64,000 nucleotides of DNA from Flavobacterium endoglycinae (GCF_017352115.1 NZ_CP071448.1:3433001-3497000), one strand, 5' to 3'; positions 50,364 through 58,917 are shown, counted from the stretch's first letter. Numbers and translations: made by a program. Notes: generated by a model from the letters alone, not told the origin.

Positions 50364-50894
50364 TTATTCTTGAGTAGTTTTGCTTTTGAAAAATGCGGCG
50401 AAAATTAAGCCAAAGATTGCGCTGAATACCATAGCAAAAATAGATCCTTTTAATAACTCGAAAGTCGAATAAGGATTTGTTTCTTTCATTTTATCAATGG
50501 TTTCATTAATTGAAGAAGCAGGAGCACCAAACTTCTGCATCATTCCCACCGTATATTTTATCATGATCTCGCTTAAGGCATCTTTTGCAGCAGGATCAAC
50601 GAAATTAAATAGGACAATATTAAAACAAGTAGAAATTAAAATACCAATTACGGCAGCTATAAAATAAGTAGTAAACGCATCTTTAAAAGAAAAAACACCG
50701 TTTAATTCTTTTTTGGTTTTAGAAAGTAAAATGATGCTTAAAGTAATGCTTATAGCTATACCAATTAATCCCATCCACCACGCGGTGAATAAATTTAAAT
50801 CAACACTATATATAATAGCAGTAACCAAAGCAGATGCTACTCCAATAATTACACCATACGTAATACCGTTCTTTTTTATAACTTCATTAATCAT
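50364..50894 (-). CDS. DUF4199 membrane protein
   Basis: A 176-residue integral membrane protein with four predicted helices (ITYGVIIGVASALVTAIIY, WWMGLIGIAISITLSIILL, TYFIAAVIGILISTCFNIVL, GSIFAMVFSAIFGLIFAAFF). DUF4199 genes are regularly beside this GT2 type in Bacteroidota, which suggests a shared step such as flipping or holding the lipid-linked sugar. That is inference. ATG 50894 begins the domain. Confidence 0.88.
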   Translation of the reverse strand: MINEVIKKNGITYGVIIGVASALVTAIIYSVDLNLFTAWWMGLIGIAISITLSIILLSKTKKELNGVFSFKDAFTTYFIAAVIGILISTCFNIVLFNFVDPAAKDALSEIMIKYTVGMMQKFGAPASSINETIDKMKETNPYSTFELLKGSIFAMVFSAIFGLIFAAFFKSKTTQE

Positions 50895-50921
50895 ATTTCT
50901 ATGTGTTTTAAAATTAATCCA

Positions 50922-50949
50922 CAAATATAGTAATTCCCCATATATTCAA
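50922..50949 (-). promoter_or_regulatory. promoter for DUF4199-GT2 operon
   Basis: On the minus strand TTG (50947-50949), a 17-nt spacer and TATATTTG (50922-50929), 28 nt before the ATG. Confidence 0.65.
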
Positions 50950-50997
50950 TGATAAAAAAAGCTTTTCGAAATAAACTAAAAAAAAGAGAGCTAACTA

Positions 50998-51027
50998 TTT
51001 GTTTATTAAAAAAGAATTGTAAATTTG
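50998..51027 (+). promoter_or_regulatory. promoter for rpmE2
   Basis: TTTG (50998-51001), an 18-nt spacer and TAAATTTG (51020-51027). The 5' UTR would be about 110 nt, long enough for leader control, though no clear hairpin is seen in it. Confidence 0.65.
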
Positions 51028-51142
51028 CACACTCAAAAATAATTAAATTTTTAAAACAAAAAGAGTATTGTTTTGTTTACACCTTTTCAAATATGGAAAG
51101 CTTCAGAATAAAAATACTCCAAACAATAAATAAAACGAAAAG

Positions 51143-51397
51143 ATGAAAAAAGGAATTCACCCAGAAAATTACAGATTAGTTGCATTTAAAGACATGTCTA
51201 ATGATGACGTTTTTATCACTAAATCTACTGCAGATACAAAAGAAACAATTGAAGTTGACGGAGTTGAGTATCCAGTTGTAAAAATGGAGATTTCTAGAAC
51301 ATCTCACCCATTTTATACTGGTAAATCTAAACTTATCGATACTGCAGGACGTATTGATAAATTCAAAACTAAATACGCTAAACACGCTAAAAAATAA
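51143..51397 (+). CDS. rpmE2: 50S ribosomal protein L31 type B
   Basis: An 84-residue L31 of the type B, zinc-free form. [19 protein letters not shown] starts it and [21 protein letters not shown] is the conserved core; the zinc CxxC of type A is absent. In bacteria with both forms, type B substitutes under zinc limitation. It is a single gene with its own promoter and terminator. Confidence 0.96.
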
Positions 51398-51416
51398 TAG
51401 CTGTTTTACATTATAC

Positions 51417-51447
51417 AAAAGCCTTCCAATTCTGGGAGGCTTTTTTT
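51417..51447 (+). terminator. intrinsic terminator after rpmE2
   Basis: AAAAGCCTTCC / GGGAGGCTTTTTTT, 6-nt loop, one mismatch, 20 nt after the stop. Confidence 0.8.
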
Positions 51448-51463
51448 ATGCGTTATTTTTTAA

Positions 51464-51546
51464 TAGCTACGAATTCACGAATTTTATTTCCTTCCAGTTT
51501 TATTGAAGAATGATTATGAAAAAATAATTCTTGAATTCGTGATTAT
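51464..51546. repeat. CACGAATTCACGAAT-family inverted repeat, copy 3
   Basis: TACGAATTCACGAATT at 51468-51483 faces AATTCTTGAATTCGTG ending at 51542. It is a degenerate copy of the family at 24494 and 27121. Confidence 0.65.
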
Positions 51547-51583
51547 CAGAAAAAACATATAGAATGAAACGCATAAATATTTG

Positions 51584-51606
51584 TAACTTTGGTTCCGGTA
51601 ACCAAA
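51584..51606 (+). promoter_or_regulatory. -7 box overlapped by a 19-bp dyad, GlmU-like gene
   Basis: TAACTTTG (51584-51591) is an exact -7 box. It is overlapped by the perfect dyad TTTGGTT-CCGGT-AACCAAA (51588-51606), which would cover the transcription start. The layout suits a repressor operator or a hairpin at the 5' end of the mRNA. Confidence 0.5.
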
Positions 51607-51633
51607 CAAATTTTAACACATTAAATTAATTTT

Positions 51634-52809
51634 ATGAATTACATTCTTTTTGACGGTCCCGTCCGGAATGCACTTTTACCTTTTACTTTTACAAGACCTG
51701 TCGCTGATATTTTAGTTGGAATCATGACCATTCGTCAAAAATGGGAAGCTCGTTTAGGTTCAACCATAACAACCATTACAGAAGAATATCTTTCTGCCAA
51801 ATTCCCAATGGTAGAAATGGAAGAAAATGTAATGATTAACGCTGCGTATCTGCCAAATGATACGCTGGCAGAATTGGTTTCTGATTTAAAACCCAATCAA
51901 GCTATTTTTAAAGGAGATGATGTAATTGCATTTTTCTCATCAGAAAATCAGGAAGAAGTTGATTTTGATACATACGACATCATTCAATATTCAGATGAAT
52001 GTCTTACGATTGAACATACTTGGGATATTTTCTCAAAAAATGATGCAGCCATTCGTGCTGATTTTGCTTTCTTGACAGAAGACAGAAAATCACAGCCAAT
52101 TCCGAAAAGCGTAAATGTTATTGCGCCTGAAAATGTATTTATTGAAGAAGGGGCAAAACTAGAGTTTGTAACTTTAAATGCATCGACTGGACCTATATAT
52201 ATAGGTAAGAATACCGAAATTATGGAAGGAACTGTAATTCGCGGTCCATTTGCACTATGCGAAAATGCAATGGTGAAAATGTCTGCTAAAGTGTACGGAG
52301 CAACAACTGTTGGACCTGGATCTAGAATAGGAGGAGAAGTTAAAAACTCCGTTCTTTTTGCAAATTCAAACAAAGGACATGAAGGGTTTTTAGGTGATTC
52401 TGTTTTAGGAGAATGGTGTAATATTGGTGCAGATTCTAATAATTCAAACCTGAAGAACAATTATGAAGAAGTAAAATTATGGAGCTACGAAACAGAAGGT
52501 TTTGCTAAGACCGGACTTCAGTTTTGTGGTTTAATGATGGGAGATCATAGTAAATGCGGAATCAATACGATGTTTAATACCGGAACTGTTGTTGGTGTAA
52601 GTGCTAATATTTTTGGATCTGGTTTTCCTCGTAATTTTGTTCCGAGTTTTTCTTGGGGCGGTGCAGCGGGATTTACAACTTATGTGACTAAAAAGGCTTT
52701 TGAAACCGCAAGATTAGTAATGAGCCGTAGAAATATTGAATTCGACGAAACAGAATCGGCAATCTTAGAACACATTTTTGAAGAAACCAAAAAATGGAGA
52801 AAGGATTAA
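51634..52809 (+). CDS. GlmU-family sugar-nucleotidyltransferase-like protein
   Basis: A 391-residue protein. The N-terminal half begins MNYILFDGPVRNALLPFTFTRP, the start of the Bacteroidota GlmU-like family; it lacks the canonical LAAGxGTRM loop of active GlmU uridylyltransferases. The C-terminal half has hexapeptide repeats (VFIEEGAKLEFVTLNA, GKNTEIMEGTVIRGPF, TTVGPGSRIGGEVKNS) forming a left-handed beta helix with acyltransferase character. A role in UDP-sugar or cell-wall metabolism is likely, but activity is unproven. Confidence 0.85.
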   Translation: MNYILFDGPVRNALLPFTFTRPVADILVGIMTIRQKWEARLGSTITTITEEYLSAKFPMVEMEENVMINAAYLPNDTLAELVSDLKPNQAIFKGDDVIAFFSSENQEEVDFDTYDIIQYSDECLTIEHTWDIFSKNDAAIRADFAFLTEDRKSQPIPKSVNVIAPENVFIEEGAKLEFVTLNASTGPIYIGKNTEIMEGTVIRGPFALCENAMVKMSAKVYGATTVGPGSRIGGEVKNSVLFANSNKGHEGFLGDSVLGEWCNIGADSNNSNLKNNYEEVKLWSYETEGFAKTGLQFCGLMMGDHSKCGINTMFNTGTVVGVSANIFGSGFPRNFVPSFSWGGAAGFTTYVTKKAFETARLVMSRRNIEFDETESAILEHIFEETKKWRKD

Positions 52810-52811
52810 TT

Positions 52812-53018
52812 AGATAATTAGTCAATTCGAAAATTAGATAATTTTTTTAAACCCGATAGTTTTACCAAACTATCGGGTTTTCGTTTTTACACAAGCATGA
52901 AAATTATCTAATTGACTAATTGACGCATTTTCAAATTATCTAATTGACACATTCTCAAATTATCTAATTGACACATTCTCAAATTTTCTAATTGTCTCAT
53001 TGGCACATTATCTAAATT
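52812..53018. repeat. AATTGAC/ATCTAATT repeat array around a terminator
   Basis: On the left ATTAGATAATTAGTCAATT and AATTAGATAATTT follow the stop. On the right, four tandem 24-nt units (52922-52945, 52946-52969, 52970-52993, 52994-53017), each built on GACACATTCTCAAATTATCT, preceded by a partial unit at 52899-52921, face them in inverse orientation. A terminator lies between. The last unit contains the -33 TTG of the ABC-F gene. Confidence 0.75.
52849..52880 (+). terminator. intrinsic terminator after GlmU-like gene
   Basis: A perfect 14-bp stem, AAACCCGATAGTTT / AAACTATCGGGTTT, loop TACC, T-run after. The stem is shared with 47517-47551. Confidence 0.88.
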
Positions 53019-53032
53019 AAAATCTATCTTTG
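53000..53032 (+). promoter_or_regulatory. promoter for ABC-F gene
   Basis: TTG (53000-53002), a 22-nt spacer and TATCTTTG (53025-53032). The -33 element lies in the last tandem repeat unit. Confidence 0.55.
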
Positions 53033-53054
53033 CAGCACGAAAAAAAAGGGTAGT

Positions 53055-53072
53055 CGGTTAAACGATTAACCG
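53055..53072 (+). promoter_or_regulatory. 5' leader hairpin of ABC-F mRNA
   Basis: CGGTTAA-ACGA-TTAACCG, a perfect 7-bp stem with a tetraloop, about 18 nt after the likely transcription start and 25 nt before the ATG. There is no T-run, so it is not a terminator; it might control translation. Confidence 0.45.
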
Positions 53073-53097
53073 GGTACACAAAATCACAAAAAAACAA

Positions 53098-54732
53098 ATG
53101 ATTACAGTTAACGATATTTCAGTTCAGTTTGGCGGAACTACACTTTTCAGCGATGTTTCTTTCGCGATAAATGAAAACGATAAAATTGCCCTTATGGGTA
53201 AAAATGGTGCGGGAAAATCGACACTTTTAAAAATTATTGCAGGCGTTAATAAACCGTCGACTGGAAATATTTCAGCTCCAAAAGAAGCTGTTATTGCTTA
53301 TCTGCCTCAGCATTTGCTTACTGAAGATGGAGCAACTGTTATGGAAGAAGCTTCAAAAGCATTCAGTGAGATTTTTAAAATGAAAGCCGAAATTGACGAA
53401 ATCAATGAGCAGTTAACTGTTCGTACAGATTACGAAAGTGATGAATACATGAAATTGATCGAAAGAGTTTCGGACTTAAGCGAGAAATTTTATGCAATCG
53501 AAGAAGTAAATTACGAAGCTGAAGTCGAAAAAATATTAGTTGGTTTAGGATTTGAAAGAGAAGATTTTACACGTCAGACTTCTGAATTTTCCGGAGGATG
53601 GAGAATGCGAATCGAATTGGCAAAAATCCTTTTACAAAAACCAGATTTGATTTTGCTGGATGAGCCTACCAACCACATGGATATTGAAAGTATTCAATGG
53701 TTAGAAGATTTCCTTTTAAATCAAGCAAAAGCAGTTGTCGTAATCTCGCACGATAGAGCATTTGTAGATAATATTACCAATCGTACTATCGAGGTAACAA
53801 TGGGAAGGATCTACGATTATAAAGCAAAATATTCGCATTATTTAGAATTAAGAAAAGACCGTCGTATTCATCAGCAGAAAGCTTTCGACGAGCAGCAAAA
53901 AATGATTGCAGAAAACCGTGCTTTTATCGAGCGTTTTAAAGGAACATTCTCAAAAACAGATGCAGTTCAATCTCGTGTAAAAATGCTTGAAAAATTAGAA
54001 ATTGTTCAAGTTGATGAAGTAGATACATCGGCATTGCGTTTGAAATTCCCGCCAGCACCACGTTCTGGACAATATCCCGTTATCGTAAAAGAAATGTCTA
54101 AATCGTATGGCGATCATGTTGTGTTTAAAGATGCCAATATTGTAATCGAACGCGGACAGAAAGTTGCTTTTGTTGGAAAAAATGGAGAAGGAAAGTCAAC
54201 TATGATCAAAGCGATTATGAAAGAAATCGGCGTTGATTCTGGAAGCGTTGAAATTGGCCATAATGCACAAATTGGATATTTCGCTCAAAATCAAGCGGCT
54301 TTACTAGATGAAAATGCCACCATTTTTGAAACTATCGACAGTATTGCTGTAGGAGACATCAGAACTCAGATTAAAAATATTTTGGGAGCATTCATGTTTC
54401 AAGGAGATGATATCACTAAAAAAGTAAAAGTACTTTCAGGAGGAGAAAAAACGCGTTTGGCAATGATTAAATTATTGTTGGAGCCTGTGAATTTGTTGAT
54501 TCTGGATGAGCCTTCGAATCACTTGGATATGAAAACAAAAGACATTATCAAAGATGCTTTGCGTGATTTCGACGGAACCTTGATTTTAGTTTCTCACGAC
54601 CGTGATTTCCTTGACGGATTAGCAACTAAAGTTTTTGAATTCGGTAATAAACGAGTAAAAGAACATTTCGAAGATGTTGCAGGATTCCTTGCTCACAAGA
54701 AAATGGAGAATTTAAGAGAAATAGAGAAGTGA
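53098..54732 (+). CDS. ABC-F family ATPase
   Basis: A 544-residue soluble protein with two ABC ATPase domains and no membrane part. Domain 1 has GKNGAGKST, FSGGWRMRIELAKILL and LILLDEPTNHMD; domain 2 has GKNGEGKST, LSGGEKTRLAMIKLLL and LLILDEPSNHLD. The linker (about 245-320, charged helix) is the P-site tRNA interaction motif that reaches the peptidyl-transferase centre. It resembles EttA/YbiT-type ribosome factors that rescue or regulate elongation; an antibiotic-resistance subtype cannot be excluded. Confidence 0.94.
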   Translation: MITVNDISVQFGGTTLFSDVSFAINENDKIALMGKNGAGKSTLLKIIAGVNKPSTGNISAPKEAVIAYLPQHLLTEDGATVMEEASKAFSEIFKMKAEIDEINEQLTVRTDYESDEYMKLIERVSDLSEKFYAIEEVNYEAEVEKILVGLGFEREDFTRQTSEFSGGWRMRIELAKILLQKPDLILLDEPTNHMDIESIQWLEDFLLNQAKAVVVISHDRAFVDNITNRTIEVTMGRIYDYKAKYSHYLELRKDRRIHQQKAFDEQQKMIAENRAFIERFKGTFSKTDAVQSRVKMLEKLEIVQVDEVDTSALRLKFPPAPRSGQYPVIVKEMSKSYGDHVVFKDANIVIERGQKVAFVGKNGEGKSTMIKAIMKEIGVDSGSVEIGHNAQIGYFAQNQAALLDENATIFETIDSIAVGDIRTQIKNILGAFMFQGDDITKKVKVLSGGEKTRLAMIKLLLEPVNLLILDEPSNHLDMKTKDIIKDALRDFDGTLILVSHDRDFLDGLATKVFEFGNKRVKEHFEDVAGFLAHKKMENLREIEK

Positions 54733-54752
54733 TCGTTATATAAAAAATAACC

Positions 54753-54786
54753 AAAAGGCATAAGTTGATTCTTATGCCTTTTTTAG
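54753..54786 (+). terminator. intrinsic terminator after ABC-F gene
   Basis: AAAAGGCATAAG / CTTATGCCTTTT, 12-bp perfect stem, 6-nt loop, T-run. Confidence 0.88.
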
Positions 54787-54932
54787 TTTATAAAATTTGG
54801 CATTGATATTTTACTGTAACTAATTACAATTGTAAGATTTTTTTGTTAATTTGGCTGTATATTTCCAAAAGACATTCTCTAAACTGTTTTAGACAGTTGG
54901 AACGAAGTTTAATTTTTTATTTCAGAAAGTGT

Positions 54933-56081
54933 ATGAATAAAACTTTACTAATAAAAATTGCTTTTGTTTTTTTATTACTTCCATTTTTTATGAACGCTCA
55001 AGGCAATGTGAATCAAGCTGAAAGTTCTGAAGAAATTGGGAAGTATCCACAGTTTCAATTTAAAGGTCTTTTGCAGGCCAGATATCTTGAAAGTTTTGGA
55101 GATAATGTCGATGTTTTGGGAATGCATCATTCTACAGGCGATGTTACACAAAGTTCTTTTGATATTAAAAGAATGCGTGTTGGACTTAATACCAAATTAA
55201 GTGAAGCCACCGAAGTAGTGATATTGGTAAACCTCGCCGATTTTAAATCAGATACAAAGGGAAAGGTTCTTGAAAATGCTTACGGAAAATATACCTTTAA
55301 TAAATACATAGCTTTAACAGGAGGACAATTTCGTCCTGCTTTTGGTATCGAGGAATTAGTTCCGGTTGATATCATAAAATCCTTTGATTTCTCTAATCAA
55401 TATTACGAATTTGGAAAAAATGGCTGGACCAGTTTTCAAATTGGCGCTTCGGCAACTGGGGCGTTTGATATTGGAAAGATTCCTGTGAATTATGCTCTTT
55501 CAGTTTTAAACGGAAATGGGAAGAATCAAGAAATGGATAAAGACAATGGAAAGCAGTATTCTACAAGATGGGTTTTTGAATTATCTAAAACACACAAAAT
55601 CAATTTAGGCTTAAACGGTGGTTATGGGAAAGTATTTAAAGAAAAAGTCTTTGCGGTTGGAGCCGATATTACCAGTGATTTTAAACTGACAGATCGATTT
55701 ACTTTTGATCTCCAGATTGAATATAAGCAGGGAACTAATCACAATTTATATTTTTCACTTCCCGCAGAAAGCAGAACGCCAAATGTTGCCGACTATCAAA
55801 TGCGCGGAATTTATTTTCTTCCGAATCTTCGATATGTCGTAAATTATAAAAAACTAACTTCTCTGGAATTGTCTTGCCGCTATGAAACATTTGATCCGAG
55901 TTATAAAGTAGATTCAAATGTGAGACAGACTTACACGCCAATGATAAGTCTTGAATTTGGAAAAGCCTATTTAGGAAGAATCGAAATGGGATTTGAAATT
56001 GACCGATTTGATAGAAACATTCCTGATTCGGCATACTATAATGACAATTTATTCCTGATACAATTACAGCTCCGACTTTAA
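54933..56081 (+). CDS. phosphate-selective porin O/P-like outer-membrane protein
   Basis: A 382-residue 16-strand-type porin. Signal peptide MNKTLLIKIAFVFLLLPFFMNAQ, then FKGLLQARYLESFGD, FDIKRMRVGLNTKLSEATEVVILVN and YIALTGGQFRPAFGIEELVPVD, the OprO/OprP family pattern, ending in FLIQLQLRL. Family members pass phosphate or other anions. It is 17 nt upstream of a DASS anion transporter, suggesting matched outer- and inner-membrane uptake of one anion (inference). The frame is open to 54843; ATG 54933 begins the signal peptide. TATATTTC at 54858-54865 is a weak -7 box. Confidence 0.87.
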   Translation: MNKTLLIKIAFVFLLLPFFMNAQGNVNQAESSEEIGKYPQFQFKGLLQARYLESFGDNVDVLGMHHSTGDVTQSSFDIKRMRVGLNTKLSEATEVVILVNLADFKSDTKGKVLENAYGKYTFNKYIALTGGQFRPAFGIEELVPVDIIKSFDFSNQYYEFGKNGWTSFQIGASATGAFDIGKIPVNYALSVLNGNGKNQEMDKDNGKQYSTRWVFELSKTHKINLGLNGGYGKVFKEKVFAVGADITSDFKLTDRFTFDLQIEYKQGTNHNLYFSLPAESRTPNVADYQMRGIYFLPNLRYVVNYKKLTSLELSCRYETFDPSYKVDSNVRQTYTPMISLEFGKAYLGRIEMGFEIDRFDRNIPDSAYYNDNLFLIQLQLRL

Positions 56082-56098
56082 TTTAAAAACCTGTTTTT

Positions 56099-57529
56099 AT
56101 GAAAGAAGTACAAAATCCTCAAACCCTTATTACGCTTGCTGTTGGAATTGCAATCTGGCTGATTCCTGCTCCAAATGGAGTTGTGGCAGAAGCGTGGCAT
56201 TTGTTTGCCATTTTTGTGGCAACCATACTCGGAATTATTTTAAAAGCAGCTCCCATGGGAACGATGTGCATGATTGCAATTGCTCTGACGGCTTTTACAC
56301 AGGTTTTGGCGCCAGAAGATCCCGGAAAATCAATTACACTCGCTTTAAAAGGTTTTGGAGATAAAGTGATCTGGCTTATTGGAATTTCGTTTTTCATTGC
56401 CAGAGGATTTATAAAAACAGGTTTAGGAAACCGGATTGCATTTTTATTTATTCGAATATTTGGGAAAAGTTCACTAGGATTGGCGTATGGTCTCGGTTTG
56501 GCTGATTTGGTTTTAGCGCCTGCGGTACCAAGTAATACAGCAAGAGGAGGCGGAATTATATATCCAATTATGAAATCAATGTCAATGAGCTTTGGTTCGA
56601 TGCCCGAACAACCCGAAACACATCGAAAATTAGGTTCCTATCTAACATTGAATTGTTACAACATGAATTTAATAGCATCTTCTATGTTCTTGACCGGAAC
56701 AGCCAGTAATCCAATGTGTCAGAAGTTTGCCTTAAATTTAGGAATTAAAATTACTTGGATGTCTTGGGCGGCCGCAGCCATTGTTCCGGGTTTGTGTGCA
56801 TTTTTTGTAATTCCGTTTGTGCTGTACAAAATTTATCCGCCAGAATTAAAGAAAACAGGAGATGCTCCGCAGATCGCAGCTCAAAAATTGAATGAAATGG
56901 GACCAATAACCCGTAACGAATGGATGATGTTGTTGACCTTCTTTATTTTATTATTTTTATGGATGACGGGCGATTTATTCTCTATTGATGCTACGACAAC
57001 AGCTTTTATTGGTTTAGTGATTCTGCTTCTAACTTCAGTTTTAACTTGGGATGATGTAAAAGCCGAAAAAGGAGCTTGGGATACTATTGTTTGGTTTTCG
57101 GTTTTGGTAATGATGGCCAGTTCTCTTAATGAGCTGGGTTTTATAGGATGGTTCAGCAACGTTGTAAAAGCCGAAATAGGTGGATTAAGCTGGCAAATGG
57201 CTTTTCCTATTATAATATTGGTATATTTTTTCAGCCATTATCTTTTTGCGAGCGCAACGGCTCACGTGGCAGCTATGTATGCAGCACTTTTAGGAGTGGG
57301 TATTTCGCTGGGAATTCCGGGACTGTTATTGGCTTTTATGCTGGGATTTATGGGATCGATTTACGGAACTTTAACGCATTACGGACATGGTCCGGCTCCC
57401 GTGTTTTTCGGAAGCGGATATGTGGATTTAAAAAGCTGGTGGGTTAAAGGTTTGGTAACCGGACTTGTAATGCTTCTTATATATATGATAATCGGTGGAT
57501 TATGGCTTTGGGTAATCGGTGATTTTTAA
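56099..57529 (+). CDS. DASS-family anion:sodium symporter (SLC13-like)
   Basis: A 476-residue inner-membrane transporter with about 12 hydrophobic segments. The two Ser-Asn-Thr-type motifs of the divalent anion/sodium symporter family are visible: APAVPSNTARGGGI and FLTGTASNPMCQ. The 2-oxoglutarate/malate translocator-like branch is closest by motif. The substrate may be a dicarboxylate, citrate or inorganic anion. It is co-transcribed with the porin. Its stop overlaps the convergent GNAT-like gene by 3 bp. Confidence 0.9.
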   Translation: MKEVQNPQTLITLAVGIAIWLIPAPNGVVAEAWHLFAIFVATILGIILKAAPMGTMCMIAIALTAFTQVLAPEDPGKSITLALKGFGDKVIWLIGISFFIARGFIKTGLGNRIAFLFIRIFGKSSLGLAYGLGLADLVLAPAVPSNTARGGGIIYPIMKSMSMSFGSMPEQPETHRKLGSYLTLNCYNMNLIASSMFLTGTASNPMCQKFALNLGIKITWMSWAAAAIVPGLCAFFVIPFVLYKIYPPELKKTGDAPQIAAQKLNEMGPITRNEWMMLLTFFILLFLWMTGDLFSIDATTTAFIGLVILLLTSVLTWDDVKAEKGAWDTIVWFSVLVMMASSLNELGFIGWFSNVVKAEIGGLSWQMAFPIIILVYFFSHYLFASATAHVAAMYAALLGVGISLGIPGLLLAFMLGFMGSIYGTLTHYGHGPAPVFFGSGYVDLKSWWVKGLVTGLVMLLIYMIIGGLWLWVIGDF

Positions 57530-57837
57530 ATTCGGATTCCTGGAGGCAATAATTCTTTGTATTTAGGATTTCTTTTGAAAAAAGCTGCGATTTTTGGATG
57601 AATCGGCACAACTCTGAATTTTTTCTCTATGCTTAATTCCATTATGTTTTTAAGAAGAGTGTCAATTACAGACTGGTTTTCATAGTTTTCCGGTGTGTTA
57701 ATTTTGGTTAAGAAAATCTTTTTTTCCTGAAATGAATATTCTACGCTTAATAATCCTTCAGGGACCATGGTTTCAAATTGTCTGGCAAAAGTATTGTCTT
57801 TGATTTCCATAGTTTCATTAGGCTCCATATTTGTCAT
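57526..57837 (-). CDS. GNAT-like acetyltransferase (YidJ/COG2388 type)
   Basis: A 103-residue short GNAT-fold protein. FETMVPEGLLSVEYSFQEKKIFLTKINTPENYENQSV then LLKNIMELSIEKKFRVVPIHPKIAAFFKRNPKY follows the COG2388 pattern, which ends with a conserved Pro-x-C/H-Pro and Phe-x-x-x-x-P. The substrate is unknown. ATG 57837 is chosen; an upstream start at 57888 adds residues of no conserved type. The 292-bp gap after it is AT-rich and I see no gene. Confidence 0.8.
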   Translation of the reverse strand: MTNMEPNETMEIKDNTFARQFETMVPEGLLSVEYSFQEKKIFLTKINTPENYENQSVIDTLLKNIMELSIEKKFRVVPIHPKIAAFFKRNPKYKELLPPGIRI

Positions 57838-58129
57838 GTTTTTGGGGTGGATAAAAATATTAGAAAAAGAACGTGAAAATAATATCAAATAAAATCCTTA
57901 AAAATAAGGCGCTGAATATGAAGTATTCAGATTGCAAAGTTAATTAATTGATTTTCAATATTGAATTGTTTTCTAAAAGATTTAATATATAGAACACATA
58001 CTATATATTATTGATGCAATTGGTTTAATGTGAATTGTGGTGTAAGATTTGCAGGATATATTGTTTAAAGAAGTATCTTTAACATAAAAAAAACTAAACC
58101 AAGTACAATAATCCTTTTTTTTCTGGCAA

Positions 58130-58789
58130 ATGAGTAAAATTCCTGTATACTTTATGCCTGGTCTCGCTGCAAGTCCGGCTATATTTGAAAGAATCAAATT
58201 AGATGAATCTATTTTTGAAACGTGCCTTTTGGAGTGGCAGATTCCGCATCCAAAAGAACCATTATCAGATTATGCACTCCGAATTTCGAAAAACATTAAA
58301 CATGAAAATCCTATTTTGATAGGAGTCTCGTTTGGAGGAATTCTGGTTCAGGAAATCGCAAAACACATCAAAGCACGAAAAGTAATTATTATTTCAAGTG
58401 TTAGAAGCAATGTTGAATTTCCGAGAAGAATGAAAATAGGGAAGAAAACAAAAGCCTATAGACTCATTCCGATGAAACTAATTTTGAATATCGAAAGTCT
58501 GGCGAAATACTCTTTTGGAGAAAAAGTAAACAAACGAATTAAATTATACGAGAAGTTTTTAGCAGTTCGTGACCTTAATTACCTGCAATGGGCTGTCGAA
58601 TCGGTAATTTTATGGGACAGAGATAAAGTTGACGAAAATGTGATTCATATTCACGGTGATAAAGATGATGTTTTTCCAATAAAATACATCAACAGCTGTA
58701 TTGTGGTAAAAGGAGGATCGCATATTATGATTCTGAATAAATACAAATGGCTGAATGAAAATCTGCCTTCTATTATATTGGGAGATTAA
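58130..58789 (+). CDS. alpha/beta-hydrolase
   Basis: A 219-residue cytosolic alpha/beta-hydrolase. It contains VYFMPGLAASPAIFERI (oxyanion region), the nucleophile Ser in IGVSFGGILVQ, the Asp in HIHGDKDDVFP and the His in KGGSHIMIL, a full triad. The GVSFGG elbow (G-x-S-x-G) is clear. It is a small, lid-poor form common in Bacteroidota. The substrate is unknown. Confidence 0.85.
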   Translation: MSKIPVYFMPGLAASPAIFERIKLDESIFETCLLEWQIPHPKEPLSDYALRISKNIKHENPILIGVSFGGILVQEIAKHIKARKVIIISSVRSNVEFPRRMKIGKKTKAYRLIPMKLILNIESLAKYSFGEKVNKRIKLYEKFLAVRDLNYLQWAVESVILWDRDKVDENVIHIHGDKDDVFPIKYINSCIVVKGGSHIMILNKYKWLNENLPSIILGD

Positions 58790-58834
58790 AAGGTTTAAAT
58801 TCTAAATTTTTAAATCCCAAATTCTACGTTTTTG

Positions 58835-58917
58835 ATCTTTATCAAAGTTTTAAACTTTGACAAAGATTTGTATGAAGTAACAATGAAGTTTTGTCTTCCT
58901 GAGCGAAGTCGAAAGAC
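58835..58917. repeat. dispersed repeat elements in the gene-free gap 58790-59090
   Basis: The 301-bp gap has no gene. It holds a 16-bp inverted repeat (58835-58850 / 58852-58867, core CAAAGTTT / AAACTTTG, one mismatch) and the palindromic TTCCTGAGCGAAGTCGAAAG segment (58893-58917, flanked by GTCTT/AAGAC), which recurs as AGCGAAGTCGAAG at 28.17 kb. At 58991-59024 there is a run of ATCTAAA-type units like that at 24628-24667. Nothing else is seen. Confidence 0.65.

Noticed and set aside
51984..52460. Open frame on the minus strand, 158 codons
   Set aside because: Antisense to the conserved hexapeptide region of the GlmU-like protein; no recognisable domain.
52899..53018. Regular 24-nt tandem units as a CRISPR array
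   Set aside because: The units are directly adjacent with no unique spacers, and no cas gene is nearby.
57982..58197. Minus-strand frame of 71 codons in the gap before the alpha/beta-hydrolase
   Set aside because: It overlaps the start of the well-supported hydrolase gene, has low-complexity composition and no promoter.
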